Shown here piece by piece: positions 11,201-21,589 of a stretch of 64,000 nucleotides of DNA. The stretch covers positions 3,534,001 through 3,598,000 of the forward strand of contig JAHBBC010000001.1 in NCBI GenBank assembly GCA_019915015.1, written 5' to 3'. The number at the start of each line of letters is the position of its first letter. Position 1 is the stretch's first letter. The DNA comes from Auriscalpium vulgare (lineage: Eukaryota > Basidiomycota > Agaricomycetes > Russulales > Auriscalpiaceae). A model generated the notes under the pieces. It was not told the DNA's origin. It worked only from the letters and a program-made list of their open reading frames with translations, and ran no database searches. A program made the position numbers and the translations under genes.

Positions 11201-13081
11201 TTTGATGCGGGCGTCTTGACAGGCCGCGATGTACGCCTCTGGCCCGCGGTCAATGACAGAGAGCGCCTCGCGCGCCGCAGATATGCTGCGAGGTGAAGGC
11301 AGGGATGGCGTGCAGTCCCCGAGGGCGTCGGAGGAGACCACGCACTCGGGGCACTCACCGGACTTGACGCATGTCACAAGCACTTGTTCGGGATAGTCCC
11401 CGATGAACACGGCAAATATGGGATGACAGCGCCGAATGACACCGTCCCCGCTCGCCATTTCTACGCCGTCAAGTGCAGGCAAGATGGTAGGTGACACGAT
11501 CTTGCGAACACACGCGTGGAAAAGGTTTGCCACCGCGCGACGGCGAGTCTCATCGTTCTTGATGTTCGTCAAGCGGGCTGTGGGGAGGTAGCCGATGAGG
11601 ACTTGCGCGTGCTTGGACGGCTTCCTACGATTCTCCTTGGATATGTTGCCTAGAGTGAGGTACAAGGGGTACGCGGACTTGTTGCGGAAGTCGGTGACAA
11701 GGGTCTTGTCGGACGAGAAGATCAGTGGTATGACGGTCGCGCCTGGCGTCTTGCCTTCGAGCAGGGTCTGTGAGCACAGCGTCAGTCGCATGTCAGCCGC
11801 AAGAAGCTGCACCACGCACCTGAACGCGCCACCACCACTTTCCTGTTTGCATCTGGCTGTAAATGCGCGGCCTTGACCTCGCATCGCCATCCGCAGGCTC
11901 GGCGTCTTCGGCATAATGGCACTCAGGGGTGAAGGCCATGGTCGATAATAATTCAGGGTTTCCGTACAGATGACGGATGCATTGCATGATGTTGCGATGG
12001 TACAGCTCGTACGTCTCACCGTTGACAGTGATGTCGTCGCACTGGAACTTGGGGATGGTTGGCAGAGTCAAATCGATAATGGCATTCAGCGCCTTGGAGG
12101 AATTGAATGAAAGATTCAGGCGGTCGCGAACCTATTGTGTTATTATAAGCGCTGCTTGGCATGATATTGCGGCGAGTGCGCAAGACGTACCTCATCGATC
12201 TGGAGAAGCTCCGTAAATGCGGTGGATGTTGAGCCACGCATCTTTGCCCAACGCGCGACCTCCCACTCAAGTTTCGAGCGAAATGGCGCCCAGGGATTTG
12301 CTGCCTGTTTGCCAGGATCGATGGAGTCACGATATGCCTCGAATGTCGAGTGCGTGGCGGCCTGAGGGATGATCTCGCCTGCTCTGCCTCCGAAATGCAC
12401 GATCATAGATGGCTGATGGAGCTCCTCCTTGTCTTCGCGCCGCTGCTGGTCCTCCAAGCGGCGAGCTTCTTCGTCGTCGACAGCAGGGAAGTGCGCCTCC
12501 TGTATGGCGTCAAGATGCCCCGCGTTCGGCCGGTCTTCATCCATGGGAATAGCACGCTGGTCAGCGCCGTGGCCACCTTCGTCTTCATCGCTGGTGTCGT
12601 CTTCATCCTGAGACAATGCGTCCCCTGCAAGCTCCTGCTCATCCTCGTCCCCCCAGAGAAGCTCCTCGGGTGGAAGTTCGATGTTCCATGCATTTAGGGG
12701 TAGTTCGCATTCTAGAGAGCGGTAAGCAATAATGAACACGCTGTCGGAACACGGAGGGACTGTACCTGAGGCGTCGTCATCCCAGTCGCTGGCATAAGGG
12801 CTGTTCAAGCGGGCTTCAGGCGCCGGGGGCGCAATGGGAAGTTGACGGGGCGGGCGTTCACCAGAGTGCGCGGATGATGGGCGCAGCGCCGATCCGCCTG
12901 CGTCGTTGTGTACAGGTAGTAAACGCTGCCTCCGGTATTCGACGCAGCGCGGAGTTGATGTGCGGCGAAGGTGTTTGGTGAGGTCGGATGGCTGAAACCA
13001 TTGGCCACATCCGTGGCACCGCTCGTGGCCAGCATGGCGGTGTGATGAAGGTCCGGCGCGGCTCTGAAGATTCTCTGGCAT
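8218..13081 (-). pseudogene. Plavaka-type DNA transposase, interrupted
   Basis: Minus-strand multi-exon gene. ATG at 13081-13079 opens MPENLQSRAG; a C2HC zinc-finger-like segment follows (CHGCGQWF then HLRRTSTPRC). Introns with clear splice sites lie at 12132-12190 and 11768-11819. Conserved blocks then match Plavaka transposases: MQTGKWWWRVQ, GATVIPLIFSSDKT, YLTLGNISKENRRKPS, FAVFIGDYPEQVLV, ITPDILHQLYQGMVKHL, RLPPNHNIR and VGTTDNTNTEATERL. Two in-frame stops occur, TAG at 10961-10963 and TGA at 10613-10615, where related proteins have an ordinary residue and Arg. A further intron begins near 10075. A solo LTR (8556-10000) splits the last exon; without it the frame reads VRAFFSLPSKARAAV and goes on to AFIEWFTLF and SVHLFPRFG, ending at 8218. 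Confidence 0.85.
8556..10000 (-). repeat. Solo LTR copy C inside the Plavaka gene
   Basis: A 1,445 bp solo LTR in minus orientation, starting TGATACGCCTGCC (at 10000) and ending GACGCCCATCA (at 8556). The 4-bp target duplication GCGC is at 8552-8555 and 10001-10004. Removing the LTR and one duplication restores the Plavaka reading frame exactly. It is a diverged member of the family of copies A and B, sharing end sequences and blocks such as GGGACCCTGAC near the U5 end. A TATATA stretch near 8974 may be its promoter. No coding region was seen inside. Confidence 0.8.
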
Positions 13082-13334
13082 GGCGGTGGGTCGAGGCGAA
13101 TGAAGCGAGGAGTTGGACTTGGACGAGCGTGGCCTGCGGAAGGAGGGCCCCCGATTGTAATGGAGACCGCATGGCCACGGATCTATGATACAGGGCGCGG
13201 GTGCGGCGGGGCCGGAGAGTTGCGACTCCGACAAAAGATGCCTATAAATTTTTCACTGCGTCAGTGCAGGCCGAGCGTGCATCATTTCCTCCCCACTCAC
13301 CAGCGCGTTCGTCCCGCGGGCCTGCCACTTTCAC

Positions 13335-14857
13335 ATGGTCACCACACGTCGCTCCATGAGGACCGTCAGCGAGGAAGAGGACGACAAAAACCTGCCCATT
13401 GCAAAGCCTGACAGCGGCGCCACGCTGAAGAAACACAAAGGCCGTCACAGTAAGCCTGGAGGCGCAGCGGAGGAGGGGGCGGAAGAGCAGGTCCCCGTGC
13501 ACGGTCTGTGGCGACACATTGGGGAGGGGTGTTGCCAACGCTAATCTGCAGCCTCACAGAGACACGCAACAAGTCCGCACGTCAGACGACGGGAAAACCA
13601 TCGAAGTGTTGTGTGGCTCACCTTTTCTGTTCATGCATAAGCTTACTGCTAGTTGATCCCGCAGCGCAGCGCACGGGAGGAGGTGTCGGCAACATCGCCC
13701 CTGACTCGCGCAAGCGAGCTGCATCCACCGACGAGCCACCAACAACGAAGGCGACTAAGAAAACTAAGAACACACCCGGTGCGCACGATGAAAGAGACTG
13801 ACCTGGCCTATGCACTGACAACTGCCACTGTCGCCTGCAGCGCTCAACCACCCCGAGGCAAACGACATCGCCGCTGCAAGCGGTGGCGGGTCAAATGAGA
13901 CACTGTTACATAGGGATGGTAAGCACACAACATGCATGTCGACCATGTGTTTACTTACTGGTTCTTCAACGTCATTTCATGACGCTGTGCCAGCAGCCGC
14001 CTCCACTGCGCCGAAGTCCCACTCACCCGCAAACCAAAACAACGCTCACGCGCAGCGTAACAAGGTTGACGATTTATTCAGCCAGATATCTGGCTCCAAT
14101 ATTGATGCGTCGGACCAAGAGCCGGAGAAGGACGAGCAATGGACACCAGGGTCTGAAGGTGAGGAAGTGGTCGGTAAGGGCAAGGGCAAAGCGTCGAGGA
14201 CGATAAACGCACAATTCCACAAAGCAGTGGGTCCCATTTTCCTTGTTGACTTGTGCTTCGAGCGCTCATGCCTCGTGGGACCGGAGGTTCCACAGTGGGC
14301 TTCTACAGACGCCCAAATTCTTCCACTCGACGCTCAACAACGCGAGCGGGTCCGTGCCGCAGGCTTGGACCTCGACAACATCGGCGATGACGACGACCCT
14401 GGCCCTGCAAAAACGACACGCAAGCTCGTGTCACGCAAGTCGGCTCCTCGCTCGAAAGGTGGCAATGGCGCCACAGTTCCGCAGCCCGAGTCGTTCAACA
14501 ACGGCCGCGTAGGGCCCTTGCATGAGGTATGGACTCATTCTTCCTTTATGCTGCATGCCACCTAACATCAAACGACACAAAAGACCTTGTCGGGCCAGTC
14601 GGCTCCTTGCTCAAACGGTGGTAGCGGCGCCACAGCTCCGCAGTGCGAAACGTTCAACAACGGCGGCGTAGGGCCGTCACACAAGGTATACGTCTCTTCT
14701 ACTTTGTTTCTACGCACAGCCTCACTGTTGTGCAGGACCACGCACCCCGGAAGACGATGGCCAGCCAGGTATGTGGCACGGGCTGATTCTCACCGGCGTG
14801 CATGACTGAGTGACATTGTGACAGCGACACGCGCCGGGCCAGTACTTGCAGACAACT
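13335..14857 (+). pseudogene. DUF6532-like gene, 5' half (split by KDZ element)
   Basis: ATG at 13335 opens MVTTRRSMRTVSEEEDDKN, and several short exons follow with plausible GT..AG introns (for example GTAAGC near 13450 and near 13918). The readable exons encode a disordered, basic and acidic protein with KRAASTDEPPTTKATKKTK, then DDLFSQISGSNIDASDQEP and GKGKGKASRTINAQFHKAVG. Repeated GSGATAPQ-type blocks occur near 14470 and 14620. This matches the disordered N-terminal half usual in fungal DUF6532 proteins. The last exon frame runs to 14857 where the KDZ element begins; the DUF6532 part continues at about 27990. Function of DUF6532 is unknown. Confidence 0.5.
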
Positions 14858-14860
14858 GAA

Positions 14861-15175
14861 GTAGTTCAAATGAGTAATTACTGGGCGTTGACCTAGTTCA
14901 ACGCCGACTATGACGGTCGAGTATTTAGCACTAGTACTGTAGGCTTCTGGAGCCTGACAGGTAGGATACCCTTAAGAAAAAAACACGAACTAGTTCGAGG
15001 ATGAACTATATCCACATTACATTTCCATGTTCAACTAGTTAGATTATATTTCCATGCGCAACTAGTTTGTGTCTGTCGAATGCAACTATTTCACCGCAAT
15101 GTATAGTGGGACAACTCCAACGCAATGTACAGTGGAAGTATTTCAGCGAAGTAACTAATTCATACCCATTGCTTG
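14861..15175. repeat. Left subterminal repeat region of the KDZ element
   Basis: AT-rich, non-coding, with repeated AACTAGTT-type palindromes (AACTAGTTCGAGG near 14990, TTCAACTAGTTAG near 15030, CAACTAGTTTG near 15060) and related CAACTATTTCACC and AGTATTTCAGCG variants. Similar motifs form a tandem array at the other end of the element. Such clusters usually serve as transposase binding sites; that role is inferred here. Confidence 0.55.
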
Positions 15176-15325
15176 TCAGTCATGTAATGCTACCTGGGCT
15201 CCCAGGTCAGCAAGGTAGAAGTGTCTATGACAATATCAGTACTGACCTCAGTATCCGACAGCCTGAGGTACTCAGGGTAGAGCTCCCTCGCATCAGACAG
15301 CAGACGCGCAAATACTGCAGCTTTC

Positions 15326-18300
15326 CTACGCTTGAATGTCAGATACTTCATTGTCAGAGTATGAATTAGAAACCGACCGTGCAGCATATGCGGCGGCACC
15401 ACGTTGACTTAATGAACTGCCCTGTGCTTCTGCACGACTCAGCCAAACCTGTTGCTCATCGTACCAATGCCGCTGCGTCCTCCGTATCGATTCTTCCAGG
15501 CGCTTGACATGTTCCTGCCAGCGAGCTTGCTTCGCACTCGATCGGAACCAGGTGAGACGGTCAACTATCATGATGTCAGCTGGGTACCAAGCACGTATAA
15601 TCAAAGGGACTCACGCTCTTCATCCCATTTTGCTGTAGCGTCATCCGAGTCAGAAGCCCAATACTCACCATCGCGCCAGAGCCACGAGCGCTCACGGTCC
15701 TTCGATGATGTGTCGTGGTCTTCAACAGCATGAACGAGGGCCACGACGCGACAGTCATGTTCCGTTAGTGGCCGATAGTTCTTGTCATCCTCCTGGAGCC
15801 CTAGCGTGAGCATGTTCGACCGCATCGTAGTGTATAGATGGCGAAGTCGGGCGGTTGCCTGGTAAGCGCGAGTGACCGTCTTCTGGTGGCGTGTCTTCGC
15901 CTCTTGGCCATACGACGCCTTCTCTGACCTCCACAGGAAGGACTTCAATGAAATCTTGAGGCGTAGCTCCCGCAGAAGATCACAAGCCCGACCTTTTCGC
16001 AGAAGGAGCTCTGCCTCCGCTAGAGACTTGAATAAGGAATTCTGCCTGACATCCATGGGGTATGTCGATGGCAAGCGAAGTTGGACGTCCTCGGCTAGGA
16101 CATCTTGGTCAGAACGCGGTGCCGGCCAGCTCGTTTCTGGACTTTCAAGCCTGAGGACTGTCGGGGCCACGATAGCAGCGTGAAGGTCCTCGAAGCGTGC
16201 AATCTGAGTGTCAAGGCGCGATCGGCTGTCTTCGATAGCGGTTTTTTCGGCACCTGACAGCTCCTTTTGCTTTGCCTTGCTTTGTACATCGTACCTATTC
16301 AAACATGTTAGGGGAATACCTGAAGTGTGTTGCAAGAAAGACGTACTGTCGCGCCTCCAAGTCGAGACCAAGCTTCAGAAATGCAGTGAGGCTTGGCCGA
16401 CCATGTTCCTCGCTTGCTGTGCCCCGCTCAGCGTCAAACTCCTTCTCCAAAATCAGCAACGCTTCCTTCTCGGTCGGTGCTAAGACAAGATATATTAGTT
16501 CAAGTGAGCGCAAAATTTAAAAACGACTTCACACCTTTGTCACTCGCCGGTTCATACGGGCTGACTTTTGGCTGGTCCTTTCGTGCCGTTCCGTCGGCAA
16601 GTGTGGTCAAGAACTCGGTTTCGGCAGTCCGCCACTCGTCCAGTGGACGTCCGCGGAAATTGAAGGTCGCTTCGCAACGTTCATGTTGCTCTTCAGCTTC
16701 CGCCGCGGCAGACTTTGCTTGGTCCAGCTTTTTTGCAAGAAACTTGGCTGATTGTAGTCAGCGCGCAACAAACAGAAGATACGCAGGAGCTATACTCACC
16801 TATCGTGAAGATTTTCTGCATGTTGAAATCTCCGTTGTGAACATTATGCGTGTCGTGGCGGTACCCTGGCCCCATCTCTTTTGTCTGAAGTGCGAGTGAA
16901 TTCTGCACGGCCCACCGACGCTCAGGCGCCTCGCCCTCCGTCATGCCACACCCAGGAGTGACATCCGGCGAGTTGAGAAACTTGCAGTCATCCTTGTGCC
17001 CATTCAAGTGCCATTTTGGAACGACACGGATGGTAAGGGGGAAGTCTGGACGACCGGACGGAAATTTGTCCATGCGCGTGTCGAAGTTAATTCCGTATTG
17101 ACAATTGATATCGTATGAAGAGATGTGCAACTTGAGATCTTTGTATGGGCGTGTCGCAGACACCGTCGCAAGGTCCACATGGGCAAATCTAGCTCAACAG
17201 GTGAGGCTCACAAACAGGTGATTGGACGACAACAACGCACCTTTCGCCTTTCGTCAAGTCAACGGTTGAGGACCCCATGATCATCCCGTGCGGTGCGCAT
17301 ACTAAAGACACCACTCCCGTGATGCGCTTGCCGTCGAGTCGCTTGCCATTGAGAGCAAAGAACTTGTTGCACGTCGACGTCTACGATATGTGAGATACTT
17401 CGTCAATTGTAGACGGTTGCATACGTACCTCTTTGCTGCTATCCGGGTCGTTGTCCATGATCTTGAGGTGATTCGCACACTCAACATCATCAACATAATA
17501 ACCACCGCCCCTCGTGAACGCGACGTCATCAAGATCCATCTTCTTCATGTGTTGATGGAGCTGAAAGTTCCCGTCTTTTGCATAAAACAGTGCATGGATG
17601 TATCTGCACGCGGCGTCAGCAGACAGCGAACTCTGATATATTTGAGTGTACTCAACTGGTCTTTTGCTGGTACGTCTTTCCAACCGGGGTCCATGTTCTT
17701 CCCAGGTTGAGGACAGGCAGGACATAGGACGACGAGACTTCCGGCGGCGTATCGATCCTGTACACTCGCTCCAAACTGCTTGAGCGTCTGGATGAACATG
17801 AATTGCCGTTGGCTTGTGAGAAGCTGCCTATATCGATCCTGCGAGGATCAGCATGGGCGACAGTCATGATGAGCGCAAGATAAACTCACCGGTACGTCGT
17901 CACGAAAAGCGTTGTTTGTCATGCGCAGCTTGACACGGTTGTAGTCCATCACATTCACCTTGGCCTGGAGGGAGAACTGATTGTACTCCCGTGCTGAGTG
18001 GAAAGTTGTCGCCGTTCGGGGGTTCTTATATGACGCGGGCCAGAGCCCTGCGTTTGCCAGCTGCAGTGGGACATCGACAGGATTATACTTGTCGGGTGGA
18101 AAGCAGCCGCAGAACTGGACATTGCAAGTGTGAATGCCGTTGACATGGGTCACTGTCATCGAAACAGGTTCCTTGGCGAAGGGACAGTTGTCGCCCCCAT
18201 GTCCAAGGCGGATGACGAGGCCTAGCTCTTGAAGTCCTCTGCGCTTGAAGTACGTGCCGACCCATTCCTCCACTTGGTGAAACGGGTTATCGAGGTGAAT

Positions 18301-18793
18301 TTTGACGGCGCAGTCTCTGCAGAGCATTCGACGATAGAAGCAGTCACGACAACGGATGTCAGCTGCGGTGCTCGAGCAGCCAGCGGCGGAGCAAGGGCGG
18401 CCAAGGTCATCTGCAGCCTCGTAGCCTAAGATGGCCTCCAACATTTTTGGGGCCCACTCAGTACGCCATTCGCTGTTGACAGTGTGCGTTGGCTACCAGG
18501 TCTCGTTAGAACACCGAGGCATCAGACATGTAATCCAAACTCACAATATATCTGCTTGTTGACGCAGGAGCCATTTCTTCCTCCTCAGCCGCCCTCTCCA
18601 TCTCACTCTCTTCCTCGATTGTCGGCAGATACGAGATGGTTGGCTTTTCGGGCCTGGCAGCGAGGGCGCGGATGCCAAGGGGAACCTGTCGCTTGTCAAC
18701 ATCACCGTTGCGACGTCGGTGAACTAATTTGATGGTTTCGTCCAGTACGGCTGCACGCGACGGCTCGTATTTGCGCTTTTTTGCAGGGGCCAT
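15326..18793 (-). CDS. KDZ transposase with CxC2 cysteine cluster
   Basis: Minus-strand gene with about ten short introns (for example 18473-18514 and 17839-17889). ATG at 18793-18791 opens MAPAKKRKYEPSRAAVLDET. Near residues 100-300 is the CxC2 cysteine cluster (GRPCSAAGC, IRCRDCFYRRMLCRDC, CNVQFCGCFPPDKYNPV). The KDZ core follows: SLVVLCPACPQPGKNMD, RGGGYYVDDVECANHLKIM, GVVSLVCAPHGMIMGSSTVD, SSYDINCQYGINF with the conserved D and C, PKWHLNGHKDDC, and MTEGEAPERRWAVQN with the acidic residues of the C-terminal catalytic block. A long helical C-terminal part ends at the stop 15326-15328. Splicing all segments gives an open frame with no stop seen by eye. It should cut and join the ends of the surrounding element. 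Confidence 0.85.
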
Positions 18794-19189
18794 CGCAATA
18801 CTGCAGCAGCAAGGACAGAGTGAGAGAATAATGTCAGTGTGGAGGGTACTGACGGTCCAAGCAAGCACATGTGCGCCAGACCGGCCACACTGGCAGGAAC
18901 AATGGAAAACGGATAATTGTAAGCAGAGTTATGATACGAAGTCCAACTACAATTTCGGGATAGGCTACCTGACAAGTGTGAACTGGATATACGTGTCATA
19001 TAGTACAAAGATAAAATTGCCATTAGGAGGGGAGCAGACGAGCAAGCACATACAGGACAGCATGACCACATGAGCAAGGAGGATCGTCAATGTAGCGTAG
19101 GCAAACTGGGCGCACTAGGCGGTTATCGGGCGCGACGAGAACATGACCCCCTCCACGCCTGCGGAAATCGGGCTGCACACGACCGCAGC
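18794..19189. other. Spacer upstream of the KDZ transposase
   Basis: About 400 bases between the KDZ start codon and the end of the cyclin pseudogene. It must hold the KDZ promoter. No TATA box or other gene stands out. Confidence 0.35.
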
Positions 19190-20091
19190 TCATAAGATGA
19201 CAACCTCCTCGCCTTGCGCAGAGTCGAGCGGGGTCGACGGGAGTACACGTGGGACTTCAACGCGGAATGTGAGGGAGGTCTCGGGGGTGTCAGGCGGCGA
19301 GGCCGGCGAGGGGTACGTGATCGTCAGGCTCGGGATCATGATGGGCGCGGCCCCGGGCGACGCGCGGTGCCCGAACGACGGGACGCTCGACGCCGTGCTG
19401 GCACCGGGGTGTGCGAACGGCGAAGGCGCGGGCGTCGGGAGGGAGATGGGAGAGTACGGGCCCGGGCCGGCGAAGTCGCGGCGCACCTGGATCTCAAAGT
19501 CGTGCAGGGTGGCGGGGTCAACATTGAGCTACCACTCGAGATAGCTACACATCTCGCGCTCCATCTGGTTGATTTCGCGGAGCGCGAACATGCCCTGGCC
19601 GACGATACACGAGCTCTTGATGCTGTATGTGTCGTCGCAAATGATCTTGGAAGCAATCATGAAGGCAGAGATGAACAGTCGATGGCCGGAGGAGCCCTTC
19701 GCTGCGGGGAACCGGGCCTTCAGACGCTGGAGGAGGTAGAGGGCGGCGAAGGTAACCGATGCGTGCAGCCGGGTGCGGTGCAGCGCATATGCGATGAAGT
19801 GCTCCAGGCGCGGGTTGGGCGCGTTGGTTGGGGGCGCGGGGAGGGGAGGGAGGTCGGGACAGGCGAAGAGGTGCGAGACGAATCTAGCACAGAGCTTCGC
19901 TGTCGGCTCATGGCCGTGGTACGGATCGCTCGCCGACTGAGGCGGAGATGAATATATATAGAACAAAGGAAAGCGCGGGGGATGCGCACCGAAGGGGCCG
20001 CGCCGTGTGCGGACGGGCGGGAGATCTTGTGGGCCTTGCGGAAGGCGGGCGACGGGTGCCGAGCGACGGGAGGACCGGAGACGGTGGCCAT
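19190..20091 (-). pseudogene. Pcl/PHO80-type cyclin pseudogene
   Basis: The minus strand encodes a cyclin box of the fungal Pcl type: AKLCARFVSHLFACPDLPPL, then LEHFIAYALHRTRLHASVTF, LYLLQRLKARFPAAKGSSGH, FISAFMIASKIICDDTYS and MFALREINQMEREMCSYLEW. TAG at 19529-19531 then interrupts the frame, where related cyclins have Gln or Glu before the next LNVD-like block; CAG to TAG explains it. The frame resumes with LNVDPATLHDFE and a Pro/Ser-rich tail, ending at 19190. The likely start MATVSGPPVARHPS (20091-20089) is in another frame, so an indel lies between. Such cyclins pair with Pho85-like kinases. GC content is well above the neighbouring KDZ gene, suggesting capture from a host gene. Confidence 0.7.
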
Positions 20092-20419
20092 GGGGGACGG
20101 GGGCTGGTATGGGGCGGGGAGGGAGGGATGAACTCGTACGGATCGCATGAGGTTGGCGCGCTATGAACAAAAATAGTGAGCAAGCGCAGAGTATCGCTAC
20201 GAAGTTGGACGTACCGTGAACACACCTTGCGACACGCGGTCCAAGGTTGGAGACACAGAGACGATCGGAGGAAGCAGAGAGACGTGGGGGAACACCCGCA
20301 GCTCACTCGGAGTAGACGGCACGTCAAACTCTTCGCGGGCTGTGTGCGCTGCAGTGCAGAGGGGATAGGACGATGTAGGAGTAGACGGCACGTCGGACTC
20401 TCTGCTGGTGGGGAAGGAG

Positions 20420-21290
20420 GAGGGTGTGGGTGTCTCAGCCGACGGCGACTGGTGCTGTAAAATAACAATCAGTGAGAAAAATCGCAGAAGAGAAGAAAAA
20501 AACACACCGAAGGAGCCAGAGTGTGTTGCGGACTTTCCGGGAGGGGCAGGGACAGAGCAGAGGGTGAGAGCAGAGTGGGGACACGCGCACGCCGCTGCCT
20601 TCGCTCACGGAGACCCGGAGGTTGGAGACGCCGAGCAGGACGCGCGGTAGGGAATAAAGCAGAGGGACGGGGGGTAGCACGTACAGCACGCTCGGAGTAG
20701 ACGGCACGTCCGACTCTCTGCGTACTGACCCCCCGGGGGGGGGGGGGGGGGCGGGGAAGGGCGGAGGGTGAAGGTGACGTGGCGCGAGAAGTGCGACTTG
20801 TCATGCGAGCAGCTGTGGACTTAGAGTTCAGACTTCGACCGGCAGCGCCCGACTTGCGCTGAGTGTGAACTCTAAGTCCACAGCTGCTATCATCATCAAG
20901 TCGCACTTCTCGCGCCACGTCACCTTCACCCTCCGCCCTTCCCCTCCCCTCCCCCTCCCCCAGTGTGTTCAGTACGCAGAGAGTCGGACGTGCCGTCTAC
21001 TCCGAGTGTGCTGTACGTGCTACCCCCCGCCCCTCTGCTTTATTCCCTACCGCGCGTCCTGCTCGGCGTCTCCAACCTCCGGGTCTCCGTGAGCGAAGGC
21101 AGCGGCGTGCGCGTGTCCCCACTCTGCTCTCACCCTCTGCTCTGTCCCTGCCCCTCCCGGAACGCCCGCGACAGACTCCGGCTCCCTTCGGTGTGTTTTT
21201 TGTTGGCCGAATCCATGCATTTGTGCCTACTAACTGTTATTTTACAGCACCACTCGCCGTCCGCTCGGACTCCGGCCGCTTTCTCCAGGT
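20420..21290. repeat. Large inverted repeat (hairpin) with about 410-bp arms
   Basis: Left arm about 20420-20835 and right arm about 20866-21290 are reverse complements of each other over most of their length, with about 30 bases between them. The segment AAGTCGCACTTCTCGCGCC on the right has its complement on the left, and TGCCCCTCCCGGAA also occurs in both. A CCCCCC/G(18) run at about 20732-20755 sits in the left arm. Related diverged copies of the GTGCCGTCTACTCCGAG block lie further out near 20310, 20385 and 21435. No convincing gene was seen in the arms. Confidence 0.65.
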
Positions 21291-21589
21291 GCGCTCTCGC
21301 TGCTCTATCGCCATGTCTGTGCTCGTGCTCATTGTCTGATTTAACAGCAACAGGCGTCACCCGTTGGACCTCAGCGCCCTCCGCCGCTCTGCCCCTCTCT
21401 CCAGTGCATCCAGTTTGCAGAGAGTTTGACGTGTCGTCTACTCCGAGCAGGCTGCGTGTGCTCTCCCACATCCCTCTGCTTCTTCGCCACTGTGCAGTGC
21501 TGCTCCGCGGTTTGCATTGTGCGGCGGTCCGCGTCTCTCTCGTACCTCTGTCTGCGCCACATTGGTGTAGACTCCGTACGTGGTTCACC

